From NCBI RefSeq assembly GCF_000744115.1, contig NZ_JQLG01000004.1:1296001-1360000 (forward strand): 64,000 bases of DNA, written 5' to 3'. Under the pieces are notes generated by a model that worked only from the letters and a program-made list of their open reading frames with translations, made no database searches and had not been told where the DNA came from. Position 1 is the stretch's first letter. Every line of letters starts with the position of its first letter. Below are positions 55,545-63,617 of the stretch, in pieces. The translations under genes were made by a program, and so were the position numbers. The DNA is from Carnobacterium alterfunditum DSM 5972 (GTDB lineage Bacteria > Bacillota > Bacilli > Lactobacillales > Carnobacteriaceae).

Positions 55545-56303
55545 GTGCCATCAGAAACAACTTATGTCCATTTAGATACTATTACAAACGCTGTGTTGAG
55601 TAAAGGTTTCACAATGAATGAATATAAAGATGCCGTTAAGAGACCGATTAAAAATATCTTATTACTAAATGCGCCTAAAGGTGTTGGGGAATATGACCCT
55701 CATACTGGTTTTCGTATGATTCGAGGAATAGCAAGAATCCAAGAGTACTTCGAACGAAGCCAACATGTAATTGACGATTCTTCTAAATGGATCGATTTTG
55801 AAAGTGTTGAACTAATGAGACAGCTGACTCCGGTTGAAATATCTGAGTTGTTGTATATTGCACATGCCTATACACATTTGCATTCACCGTTCTATTATAA
55901 ATTACAAAATAATTATATTCATTTAACCTTACCTGAAGCAATGACCAAAGTATATTACCGAAATTTAGACCAATTTTATAGCCTTTTATCGATTAATATT
56001 ACAACTAACATGGAAAAAAAAATAAATGATAAAAGAAATAAATTTATTTTCAAGAAAACTAAAATGATCACGCGTATACCAGTCTCTGAAGTTAAAGATT
56101 TGCTTCCGCTGCTTAAAGAAGGCGTTGTTTTTTCCTTTAAAAAATTAAAAATAAAACAAGAGATCTATGAGATTCCTATTTATTTAGCAGAAGACCGTTT
56201 AAAATTTGTCGATCGAGATTTTCCAGAAAAAGATTTATTAGGTAACCTTTGTTTCGATGAAAAAAACCAAAACTGGTTTTTCAAAGAAGAAAGAAGTTTA
56301 TAG
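55545..56303 (+). CDS. Unrecognised cytosolic protein, 252 aa
   Basis: I do not recognise this family. The chain has no signal peptide or membrane segment. Residues 1-130 are mixed alpha/beta, with HPHTG-like YDPHTGFRM near 50-58 and a helical stretch LTPVEISELLYIAHAYTHLHSPF near 99-121 that is rich in His and Tyr. Residues 140-215 are very basic and Lys-rich, and the C-terminal 40 residues are acidic. The GTG start follows AAAGGGAG. It is alone between lemA and ddl, with its own terminator at 56311. The helical His/Tyr patch is the most distinctive part. Confidence 0.7.
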   Translation: MPSETTYVHLDTITNAVLSKGFTMNEYKDAVKRPIKNILLLNAPKGVGEYDPHTGFRMIRGIARIQEYFERSQHVIDDSSKWIDFESVELMRQLTPVEISELLYIAHAYTHLHSPFYYKLQNNYIHLTLPEAMTKVYYRNLDQFYSLLSINITTNMEKKINDKRNKFIFKKTKMITRIPVSEVKDLLPLLKEGVVFSFKKLKIKQEIYEIPIYLAEDRLKFVDRDFPEKDLLGNLCFDEKNQNWFFKEERSL

Positions 56304-56310
56304 CAATCAT

Positions 56311-56405
56311 AAAAAAAGGTCTTAAGGGGTAACTGGATTTGATCACAATGTTATATGAATTGATAACATTGTGAACGGATGAGTTGCTTAAAGGGCTTTT
56401 TTTTT
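56311..56405 (+). terminator. Long terminator after the unrecognised gene
   Basis: An inner hairpin (ATCACAATGTTAT with ATAACATTGTGAA) sits inside an outer imperfect stem (AAAAAAGG-TTAAG with CTTAA-CTTTTTT), ending in a long T-run. Confidence 0.7.
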
Positions 56406-56553
56406 GAAGTGAATAAATTAGTTTAACCATTATATGAGAAATGTATTTTCAATCTAGGCATGCTATTTTTCTATGAAAAAATATGGTACAATAATTTTTG
56501 AATTATAAAGAATCTGAGGTAAGACGCCTAAGTAAATTCGGAGGATAACTAAA

Positions 56554-57654
56554 ATGAAAATCTTTCTAGTATATGGTGGAAAGAGTGCAGAGCATGATAT
56601 TTCAATTCTGACTGCTTTTTCTATTATTAAAGAAGTGTATTATGATTATTATGAAGTGGAACCTATATATATTACAAGAAGTGGTCAATGGGTAAAAGGA
56701 GCAATTGTTAAACAAGCAAGCGATATCAAAAATTCGGATGTTCTAAAATTAACAATCTCGGATAAAGTACAATTCGCAGCTAATGAAAATCAAAGTTCTG
56801 AAGGCGTACTTATTCAGCCTTCTGATATAAAAGAAGAAAATGCAGTTATTTTTCCAGTTCTACATGGACCTAATGGAGAAGATGGAACAGTTCAAGGATT
56901 ATTTGAAGTTATGGGCATGCCTTATGTAGGTGCGGGTGTCCTAGCTAGTGCATGTGGTATGGATAAAATCATTAGCAAACAACTCTTTCAACAAGCTGGT
57001 TTACCACAAGTCCCGTATGTACCTATACGAAAAGTTGAATGGATCAATGACAAGGAAATCGTTCTCAAACAATGTGAAGGTACGCTGTTTTATCCTATGT
57101 ATATAAAGCCGGCAAATCTCGGATCAAGTGTAGGGATCAGCAAAGCCAAAGATCAAGATGAATTGATTGCAGCAATCGAGTTAGCTTTACGCTATGATCG
57201 ACGAGTTGTTGTTGAACAAGGGATCGAAGCTAGAGAAATCGAAGTAGCTGTTTTAGGCAATGATGATATTCATATCTCAGTTCCTGGAGAATTAGTGAAA
57301 AGTGTTGATTTTTATGATTATGAATCAAAATATATCAACAATAATGTGGTATTACAAATACCTGCATTAATTTCTGAGGATGCTAATGCTCGTTTACGCG
57401 AATTTGCGGTACGCGCTTTCCAAGCGCTTGATGGAAGTGGCTTGAGTCGTTGCGATTTCTTTTTAACAAGCAATGATGAAATATTTATCAATGAAGTAAA
57501 CACTATGCCAGGTTTTACACAATTTAGTATGTACCCTACTTTATGGAAAAACACCGGATTAAATTACGGTGATTTAGTTGAAGAATTGATTCAATTAGCA
57601 CTAAGAAGACATCAAGAACGACTATCTTTTCAAAATGAAAATTATGAGCAATAA
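56554..57654 (+). CDS. ddl: D-alanine--D-alanine ligase
   Basis: Ddl joins two D-alanines for the peptidoglycan stem peptide. The 366-aa ATP-grasp enzyme shows LVYGGKSAEHDIS at residues 4-16, PVLHGPNGEDGT near 105, the KPANLGSSVG phosphate loop near 182 and NEVNTMPGFTQFSMYP near 316-331. The omega-loop Tyr type (ligase making D-Ala-D-Ala, vancomycin-sensitive) versus D-Lac type cannot be settled with certainty here. It precedes murF, its pathway partner, after a terminator. Confidence 0.95.
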   Translation: MKIFLVYGGKSAEHDISILTAFSIIKEVYYDYYEVEPIYITRSGQWVKGAIVKQASDIKNSDVLKLTISDKVQFAANENQSSEGVLIQPSDIKEENAVIFPVLHGPNGEDGTVQGLFEVMGMPYVGAGVLASACGMDKIISKQLFQQAGLPQVPYVPIRKVEWINDKEIVLKQCEGTLFYPMYIKPANLGSSVGISKAKDQDELIAAIELALRYDRRVVVEQGIEAREIEVAVLGNDDIHISVPGELVKSVDFYDYESKYINNNVVLQIPALISEDANARLREFAVRAFQALDGSGLSRCDFFLTSNDEIFINEVNTMPGFTQFSMYPTLWKNTGLNYGDLVEELIQLALRRHQERLSFQNENYEQ

Positions 57655-57665
57655 AGCTTATTACT

Positions 57666-57708
57666 AAAAGTAGAGACTGGGATAAGTTTCCCCGGTCTCT
57701 ACTTTTTT
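57666..57708 (+). terminator. Terminator between ddl and murF
   Basis: AAAAGTAGAGACTGGG and CCCCGGTCTCTACTTTT pair, followed by TT. Confidence 0.85.
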
Positions 57709-57759
57709 CAAGACAACTTATTCTTTCAGCATTTTATCAAATTTAAAAGGAGCGGAATT

Positions 57760-59148
57760 ATGATTTCTTTAACAGTGAAAGAAATTGCAACAGCAGTTGG
57801 AGCGTTAAATGATACTAATAAGTGGTCGGATCAAGCAATAATTTCGGTCGATTTTGATACTCGAAAATTAGTAAAAGGATCATTATTTGTGCCATTAATT
57901 GGAAGTAATGATGGGCATAACTTTATTTTAAAAGCCATCGAAAATGGGGCAAGAGCTTCTTTATGGAGCAAACCATTAAAGGAACTTCCGCCTGAAGTGG
58001 AGAATGATTTTCCTATTATTCAAGTAAAGGATACCTTAAAAGCTTTGCAAGATCTAGCTAAGTATTATTTAGCAAAAGTGAATCCAAAAGTTGTCGGAAT
58101 TACAGGAAGTAATGGAAAAACGACTACAAAAGATATGACAGATGCAGTCTTGTCTAGTCAATACCGTGTGCATAAAACACGAGGAAACTTTAATAACCAT
58201 ATTGGTCTTCCAATAACAATTCTTGAAATGCCAATAGATACTGAAGTCGTTATTTTAGAAATGGGAATGAGTCAGGTTGGGGAAATCAAAGTTTTATCAG
58301 ACTTAGCTGAACCAGATGTAGCCATTATAACGATGATCGGCGAATCTCATATTGAATTTTTTGGATCGAGAGCTGGGATCGCAGATGCAAAAATGGAAAT
58401 TAGTTCAGGCTTAAAAGAAGATGGAGTATTGATCTATCCAGGTGAAGAATCACTGTTACAAGATAGAGTCGCATTTTTAGCAGATAAACAACTAAAAACA
58501 TTCGGATCATCAACTAAAAATGATTTGTATCCTTTAAGTATAGATGCCCAAATGAATCAAACCAGTTTTACAACAAATGAAAATCCAAATTTGACGATTA
58601 GTTTACCAGTTTTAGGAACGTACAATGTAAACAATGCTTTGGCTGCTTTGACGGCTGGAATGGTTCTAGGCATATCAATTGAAAAGTCAGCTCCTAAACT
58701 TGCCCAATTTCAGTTAACTAAAAACAGAACAGAATGGCTAAGCGGACTAAATGGGAGCAGTATTTTGAATGATGCTTACAATGCAAACCCTACTGCTATG
58801 AAAGCTGTATTAGATAATTTTAGTACATTTAAAAATAAGGGTAAGAAAATAGTTGTTTTAGGTGACATGCTAGAACTTGGAGAACAAACTTCGGAGCTGC
58901 ATTTAAGCGTTAAGGATTCGCTGGACCCAAATCAAATCGACAAGGTTATTCTTTATGGCGATAAGATGAACGTACTTTATGAAGCTTTAAAAGAAACGTT
59001 CAATGAAGAAAATCTTTTTCACTTTACCGGTGATAAAGAACCATTGATCCGATTTATCAAAAACGAAATTGGACCAGAAGATTACATTTTATTGAAATCA
59101 AGCTTAGGAACAGATTTGCTTTCCGTTGTAAGAGCTCTTCAAATGTAA
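57760..59148 (+). CDS. murF: UDP-N-acetylmuramoyl-tripeptide--D-alanyl-D-alanine ligase
   Basis: MurF adds the D-Ala-D-Ala made by Ddl to UDP-MurNAc-tripeptide, the last cytosolic step of peptidoglycan precursor synthesis. The 462-aa Mur ligase has the ATP loop GITGSNGKTTTKD near residues 108-120, HKTRGNFNNHIGLP near 137 and DAYNANPTAM near 340. The domain order and length are standard. An AAAGGAG Shine-Dalgarno lies upstream. It directly follows ddl, matching pathway order. Confidence 0.97.
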   Translation: MISLTVKEIATAVGALNDTNKWSDQAIISVDFDTRKLVKGSLFVPLIGSNDGHNFILKAIENGARASLWSKPLKELPPEVENDFPIIQVKDTLKALQDLAKYYLAKVNPKVVGITGSNGKTTTKDMTDAVLSSQYRVHKTRGNFNNHIGLPITILEMPIDTEVVILEMGMSQVGEIKVLSDLAEPDVAIITMIGESHIEFFGSRAGIADAKMEISSGLKEDGVLIYPGEESLLQDRVAFLADKQLKTFGSSTKNDLYPLSIDAQMNQTSFTTNENPNLTISLPVLGTYNVNNALAALTAGMVLGISIEKSAPKLAQFQLTKNRTEWLSGLNGSSILNDAYNANPTAMKAVLDNFSTFKNKGKKIVVLGDMLELGEQTSELHLSVKDSLDPNQIDKVILYGDKMNVLYEALKETFNEENLFHFTGDKEPLIRFIKNEIGPEDYILLKSSLGTDLLSVVRALQM

Positions 59149-59234
59149 TGCAAAAATATGTCTAAAGACTGAGTGATTAATCGAAAAAAATTGGTATAAT
59201 GTTACTAGATAATGAATTAGGAGGATCAATTAGT

Positions 59235-59945
59235 ATGAACACAACTAGAAGAGAAGTTTCCAATCAAGCGGTAAATACAACTGGTTTATCTAAATTTTTC
59301 GCTTCGATTTATATTTATATGGCATTAGGCTTATCCATTACGGGTATAACAGCCTTCTATGCATCTCAAAGCCCGTTTATTCTAAATTTGGTTTTTGGTA
59401 CCCGCTTCGGAATGTTAGCTTTTTTTATTGCTGAGATAGCATTGGTCATGAAGCTGGCTTCGAATGGTGCTAAATTAAGATCAGCAGGCGCATCAATCAT
59501 TGGATTCATTATTTTTGCGATCATCAATGGGATCACATTGTCTTCTATTTTCTTGATGTATGACTTAGGGAGTATTGGGGCAGCATTTATTTCTACAGCA
59601 GCATCATTTGCAGGTATGAGTCTGGTAGGTTTTACAACTAAAAAAGATTTAACTTCTTTAGGTGGGCAACTAAGAGGAGCACTGATCGGATTGATCATCG
59701 CTATGTTAGTAAATGGTATCTTCCTTCAAAGTGGCCCAGCTGATATGGTACTATCGTTTATTACGGTTATTATTTTTATCGGCTTTACAGCTTATGATAC
59801 TCAAAAGTTAAAAGAACTTTATGCGCAGTATTCAGGAGAACAAAACTTAGGTGCGCTAGCTATTAGCGGGGCATTAAGTTTGTATCTAGACTTTATTAAT
59901 ATTTTCATTGGTTTGTTGCGTATTTTTGGTGGCGGAAGAGATTAA
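59235..59945 (+). CDS. BAX inhibitor-1/YccA family membrane protein
   Basis: This 236-aa integral membrane protein has seven hydrophobic segments and the BI-1 signature FTAYDTQKLKELY near residues 194-206. Family members are pH-sensitive calcium leak channels or modulators of FtsH; the bacterial role in this species is not known. The ATG at 59235 follows TTAGGAGG; a start at 59199 is rejected. A TATAAT at 59195-59200 with a TGG extended element is a likely promoter. It is followed by a terminator. Confidence 0.92.
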   Translation: MNTTRREVSNQAVNTTGLSKFFASIYIYMALGLSITGITAFYASQSPFILNLVFGTRFGMLAFFIAEIALVMKLASNGAKLRSAGASIIGFIIFAIINGITLSSIFLMYDLGSIGAAFISTAASFAGMSLVGFTTKKDLTSLGGQLRGALIGLIIAMLVNGIFLQSGPADMVLSFITVIIFIGFTAYDTQKLKELYAQYSGEQNLGALAISGALSLYLDFINIFIGLLRIFGGGRD

Positions 59946-59987
59946 ACTATCTTTTAAGTAACGCATAAAAAATTAAAATAAATCTGA

Positions 59988-60033
59988 GAAACTAAAAGCA
60001 TTGTGTGAAAACGCCGCTTTTAGTTTCTTTTTG
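59988..60033 (+). terminator. Terminator after the BI-1 gene
   Basis: GAAACTAAAAGC and GCTTTTAGTTTC pair perfectly, followed by TTTTTG. Confidence 0.88.
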
Positions 60034-60157
60034 TAAAAAATAAATCATTAAAATGGACGACAGGTAATGAAAACGCAAACTAAAATAGGCAAATTCACAG
60101 ATTAGAAAGAAAAATGAAAAAGGAAACGTGTTCATGCGAAATAAAAGGTCAAATCAA

Positions 60158-60186
60158 TTGAAAAACAAAATTATACATGATAGAAT
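60158..60186 (+). promoter_or_regulatory. Promoter of cshA
   Basis: TTGAAA (60158-60163) and TAGAAT (60181-60186) are exactly 17 bp apart, giving a start near 60193 and an untranslated leader of about 240 nt. Confidence 0.7.
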
Positions 60187-60260
60187 AGTTTAGATTGAAG
60201 AACAATCTTTAATAAAAAAATGAGACCATCGAGGGTTTTGTGAAACTAGATAAGCAGATA

Positions 60261-60287
60261 AACTTGAAAAATAATTCAAGTTTTTTA
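60261..60287 (+). terminator. Premature terminator in the cshA leader
   Basis: AACTTGAA (60261-60268) and TTCAAGTT (60275-60282) form a hairpin followed by TTTT. It lies 70-90 nt after the likely start and about 150 nt before the coding region, so it may attenuate the helicase transcript. Confidence 0.6.
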
Positions 60288-60434
60288 TATGAAATGAAAA
60301 AATTGGTGTACATTCGACTGAACGAACATCAAATTTTTATATGGAGTTACAGCAAACAGGTGCATTGATTAAGTAATGAAGGTGCCTGTATTTCGCAAAA
60401 ATCTCTTAAGGTTTTAAAATTAGGAGGAAATATA

Positions 60435-62027
60435 TTGAAATTTTCAGAATTAGGATTAACACCTGAATTATTAAAATCAGTAGAACGTTTAGGCTTTGAG
60501 GAAGCAACACCAATCCAAGCACAAACGATTCCACTAGCACTTGACGGAAAAGACGTTATTGGACAAGCACAAACAGGAACAGGTAAAACGGCTGCATTTG
60601 GTTTACCAATGTTACAAAAAATTGACGTAGCCAATCGCAATGTACAAGGATTAGTTATTGCACCAACTCGTGAATTAGCTATCCAAACACAAGAAGAATT
60701 ATTCCGTTTGAGCCGCGATAAAAAAGTGCGTGTTCAAGTAGTATACGGTGGAGCTGATATCAGCCGCCAAATTCGTGCATTAAAAGATGCTCCACATATT
60801 GTTGTTGGGACACCGGGTCGTTTATTAGACCATATCAAACGTAAAACATTGAAATTAGGACATGTTGAAACATTAGTATTAGACGAATCAGACGAAATGT
60901 TAAATATGGGATTCATCGATGATATCGAAACAATTATCCATGAAGTTCCAGCTGAACGTCAAACACTATTATTCTCTGCTACAATGCCGCCTGCTATCAA
61001 GCGCATTGGGGTACGTTTTATGAATAATCCTGAACATGTTCAAATCAAAGCTACGTCATTATCTGATAGTTTAATTGAACAATTCTTTGTACGTTGTAAA
61101 GATTTCGAGAAATTCGATATCATGACTCGCTTATTTGATGTTCAAACACCAGAATTAACTATTATTTTTGGTCGTACAAAACGTCGCGTAGACGAATTAG
61201 CTCGTGGTCTAGAAGCCCGTGGATATCGTGCAGAAGGAATCCATGGCGACCTTTCTCAACAAAAACGTATGAGTGTATTAAAATCATTTAAAACAGGTAA
61301 ACTAGATATTTTAGTTGCAACCGATGTAGCTGCTCGTGGATTAGATATTTCCGGAGTTACACACGTGTACAACTATGATATTCCTCAAGATCCAGAAAGC
61401 TATGTTCACCGTATTGGACGTACTGGTCGTGCAGGAAATGAGGGTGTTTCTGTAACTTTCATTACACCTAATGAAATGGGTTATTTACGTGTTATTGAAG
61501 ACTTAACGAAAAAAACAATAACACCATTACGTCCGCCAACAAATGCAGAAGCTTTTGAAGGTCAAATTAAAGCATCAATCGATGAAGTATCTTCAATCGT
61601 TGACGCTAATGGTTTAGACCGTTATGAAAAAGCTGCAGCGCAATTACTAGAAACTTATACAGCTGAAGATCTTGCTGCTGCATTCTTGAAGAATGTAACA
61701 AAAGATGCTGATGAAGTACCAGTTAAAATTACACCAGAACGCCCATTACCAGGCCGTAAAGGCGGAAGTCATGGCGGCGGTGGAAGTAATCGTGGCGGAA
61801 ACAGCAGTAAAGGTGGATACCGTGGCGGAAGCAGCCGTAGTGGAAAACCTGCTGAACGTCGTGGTGGCGCAAGTGGAAGTGGAAGTGGAAGTGCAAGTGG
61901 AAAATGGAATAAAGATTCAAAAAATAGCGGAAGCGACAGCCGTCGTAAAGACAGCCGTGGAAAATCTACTGATAACCGTCGTAAAGCTGGCGGAGAACGT
62001 AAATTTACTATCCGTGATAAAGACTAA
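60435..62027 (+). CDS. cshA: DEAD-box RNA helicase CshA
   Basis: CshA unwinds RNA and takes part in mRNA turnover and ribosome assembly, mainly in the cold. Motifs: Q motif with [10 protein letters not shown] near residue 25, Walker A AQTGTGKT near 46, PTRELAIQ near 77, motif II at 150-153 reads DESD rather than DEAD, SAT near 182, and [10 protein letters not shown] near 327. The C-terminal tail (about 435-530) is Gly/Arg/Ser-rich and likely binds RNA. It starts at a TTG (60435) after AGGAGG. At 530 aa it fits CshA. A long leader with a terminator-like hairpin precedes it. Confidence 0.95.
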   Translation: MKFSELGLTPELLKSVERLGFEEATPIQAQTIPLALDGKDVIGQAQTGTGKTAAFGLPMLQKIDVANRNVQGLVIAPTRELAIQTQEELFRLSRDKKVRVQVVYGGADISRQIRALKDAPHIVVGTPGRLLDHIKRKTLKLGHVETLVLDESDEMLNMGFIDDIETIIHEVPAERQTLLFSATMPPAIKRIGVRFMNNPEHVQIKATSLSDSLIEQFFVRCKDFEKFDIMTRLFDVQTPELTIIFGRTKRRVDELARGLEARGYRAEGIHGDLSQQKRMSVLKSFKTGKLDILVATDVAARGLDISGVTHVYNYDIPQDPESYVHRIGRTGRAGNEGVSVTFITPNEMGYLRVIEDLTKKTITPLRPPTNAEAFEGQIKASIDEVSSIVDANGLDRYEKAAAQLLETYTAEDLAAAFLKNVTKDADEVPVKITPERPLPGRKGGSHGGGGSNRGGNSSKGGYRGGSSRSGKPAERRGGASGSGSGSASGKWNKDSKNSGSDSRRKDSRGKSTDNRRKAGGERKFTIRDKD

Positions 62028-62036
62028 AATAGTTAG

Positions 62037-62068
62037 AAAAAGGTTGAGACATTTGTCTCAACCTTTTT
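62037..62068 (+). terminator. Terminator after cshA
   Basis: AAAAAGGTTGAGAC and GTCTCAACCTTTTTT pair around a 4-nt loop. Confidence 0.93.
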
Positions 62069-62235
62069 TATATTCAAAAGCTTTAAATGAAAAATGAGAG
62101 TATACCATTAAAAATAGATTTAATTACCTTTTACAAGTGACATTAGAAGTAATATTTGATAAGATAACTCTAATAGTACCAAATATGATTTAAATAATTA
62201 AAAAAAGCAATATAGGCATAAAAGAGGTGTATAAG

Positions 62236-62601
62236 ATGATCGTAGGTATCGGTCTAGATATAGCGGAAATTTCTCGAGTAAAAGAAGCTTATTTGAAGAG
62301 AGAAAACTTCCCTAGTCGGGTACTTACTCCTGCGGAAATGAAAATTTTCTCTAGGTTAAAAGGTAACCGACAAATAGAATTTTTAGCGGGAAGATATGCA
62401 GCGAAAGAAGCTTTTTCGAAAGCGATGGGGACAGGAATTGGGAAATTAGGTTTTCAAGATATTGAGATCATACCAGATAACTTCGGAAAACCAGTAGTTG
62501 GAAAATCCCCTTTTCAAGGGAAAGTATTCCTTTCTATTACTCATACTGATTCAATTGTTGCAGCACAAGTAATATTAGAAAAGGGGGATCGAGATATGTA
62601 G
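62236..62601 (+). CDS. acpS: Holo-[acyl-carrier-protein] synthase
   Basis: AcpS transfers 4'-phosphopantetheine from CoA to acyl carrier protein, needed for fatty-acid synthesis. The 121-aa protein shows VGIGLDIAEISR at residues 3-14 (metal Asp) and FLAGRYAAKEAFSKAMGTGIG near 48-68. The ATG at 62236 has AAAGAGGTG upstream; an in-frame GTG at 62227 is part of that site. In many Firmicutes acpS is followed by alr and mazEF; here mazEF follows but alr is absent. Confidence 0.94.
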   Translation: MIVGIGLDIAEISRVKEAYLKRENFPSRVLTPAEMKIFSRLKGNRQIEFLAGRYAAKEAFSKAMGTGIGKLGFQDIEIIPDNFGKPVVGKSPFQGKVFLSITHTDSIVAAQVILEKGDRDM

Positions 62602-62755
62602 CCAATAGAAATATAGTCATACATATAATTATTTTAAAATAGTTTGATTAGGGCTCCAATATACTTAGATGTAAAATCAAATAGCCGAATAAAATGAAAC
62701 TTGTTTTTTATTTTAACAACGGTTTCAATGCTTATCGTTTCATGGTAACATGAAC

Positions 62756-62785
62756 TTGAAGTGAATCCTTTTTATGGGGTATAAA
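62756..62785 (+). promoter_or_regulatory. Promoter of mazEF
   Basis: TTGAAG (62756-62761) and TATAAA (62780-62785) are 18 bp apart. TTTCATGGTAACATGAA (about 62739-62754) just upstream has inverted TTCATG/CATGAA arms and could be an operator for the MazE antitoxin. Confidence 0.5.
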
Positions 62786-62813
62786 AAGGTAATCTTTTAG
62801 GAGGTATGGGGCA

Positions 62814-63062
62814 ATGGATGAAAATGATAACATAATGAAAGTTAATTTAGCACCAGAGGTTTACAAAGATGTTAAAGAATATTGCGCTATCGCAAATATT
62901 GATGAAAATGAATTTGTTAATTCGGTTATGAATTATTTTTTAGAAGAGAATTTAATAATCTATGATACCATGCGTAAAGGATATGCAGAGATGTCTCGTA
63001 TCAATCTTGATATTTGTAATGAATTTGAAGTTTGTGAAAAAGAGGTTGGTGCCCAATTCTAA
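62814..63062 (+). CDS. mazE: Antitoxin MazE/EndoAI-like, ribbon-helix-helix
   Basis: This 82-aa protein is the antitoxin of the MazF RNase that follows after 27 bp. The N-terminal KVNLAPEVYKDVKEYCAIANIDENE part fits a ribbon-helix-helix DNA-binding fold, and the C-terminal MRKGYAEMSRINLDICNE closely resembles the MazF-binding tail of Bacillus EndoAI. It would repress its own promoter and neutralise MazF. AGGAGG is 10 nt before the ATG. Confidence 0.88.
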   Translation: MDENDNIMKVNLAPEVYKDVKEYCAIANIDENEFVNSVMNYFLEENLIIYDTMRKGYAEMSRINLDICNEFEVCEKEVGAQF

Positions 63063-63089
63063 CCAAGTGTCATAAGGAGGAAAATACCT

Positions 63090-63440
63090 ATGGTGAGACG
63101 GGGAGAGATTTATTATGCTGATTTATCGCCAGTTATAGGTTCAGAACAGGGTGGAATGCGACCAGTTTTGATTATTCAAAACAATGTTGGCAACCATTAT
63201 AGTCCAACCGTTATTATAGCCGCTATAACAGCTAAGATCCAAAAGGCAAAGATGCCTACCCATGTTGAAATATCAGCAGAAGAGTACAATCTTGAAAAAA
63301 ATTCTGTTGTTTTATTAGAACAAATAAGAACGATCGACAAACAACGTTTGCATGAAAAAGTGACTCAATTAGACTTTAAAATGATGAAAAAAATCGATGA
63401 TGCACTTGAAATAAGCGTTGGATTATCAAGACAAGTATAA
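63090..63440 (+). CDS. mazF: MazF/NdoA endoribonuclease toxin
   Basis: MazF is a sequence-specific mRNA interferase held inactive by MazE. The 116-aa protein has the PemK/MazF fold with [20 protein letters not shown] at residues 3-22 (catalytic Arg region) and RPVLIIQN near 24-31, plus the conserved Thr in AAITAKIQ near 46 and [11 protein letters not shown] near 78. AAGGAGG precedes the ATG. A terminator follows, so this pair ends the acpS-mazEF region. Confidence 0.95.
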   Translation: MVRRGEIYYADLSPVIGSEQGGMRPVLIIQNNVGNHYSPTVIIAAITAKIQKAKMPTHVEISAEEYNLEKNSVVLLEQIRTIDKQRLHEKVTQLDFKMMKKIDDALEISVGLSRQV

Positions 63441-63460
63441 TAGGAATGTGACTATCTTTC

Positions 63461-63490
63461 AGCATTCGTAAATAAACGGGTGCTTTTTTT
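63461..63490 (+). terminator. Terminator after mazF
   Basis: AGCATTCGT and ACGGGTGCT pair (with two G-U pairs) around AAATAA, followed by seven T. Confidence 0.8.
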
Positions 63491-63527
63491 GTTTTGGTTT
63501 TGTAAAAAGGTACATATTTAAACAAAA

Positions 63528-63556
63528 TTGAATAAATATGGATTAGATGGTATGCT
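63528..63556 (+). promoter_or_regulatory. Promoter of queT
   Basis: TTGAAT (63528-63533) and TATGCT (63551-63556) are 17 bp apart, just before the preQ1 riboswitch. Confidence 0.6.
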
Positions 63557-63572
63557 GTAAAAGTTGTTAAAA

Positions 63573-63609
63573 CGTGGTTCGTTGACCATCCCACGAAAAA
63601 AAACTAGGA
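63573..63609 (+). promoter_or_regulatory. preQ1-I riboswitch overlapping the queT ribosome-binding site
   Basis: CGTGG (63573-63577) and CCACG (63591-63595) form the P1 stem. The loop TTCGTTGACCAT and the A-rich tail AAAAAAAACTAGG, whose end overlaps the AGGAGG Shine-Dalgarno, follow the class I preQ1 consensus (GGTTC in the loop, A-rich tail with CTA). Ligand binding would pull the tail into the pseudoknot and hide the Shine-Dalgarno, a translational off switch. Confidence 0.8.
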
Positions 63610-63617
63610 GGAATAAA

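Noticed and set aside
61705..62097. Val/Glu-rich frame over the end of cshA
   Set aside because: It is the +1 shadow of the Gly/Ser/Arg-rich tail and repeats; the tail repeats are coding low complexity, not a CRISPR array.
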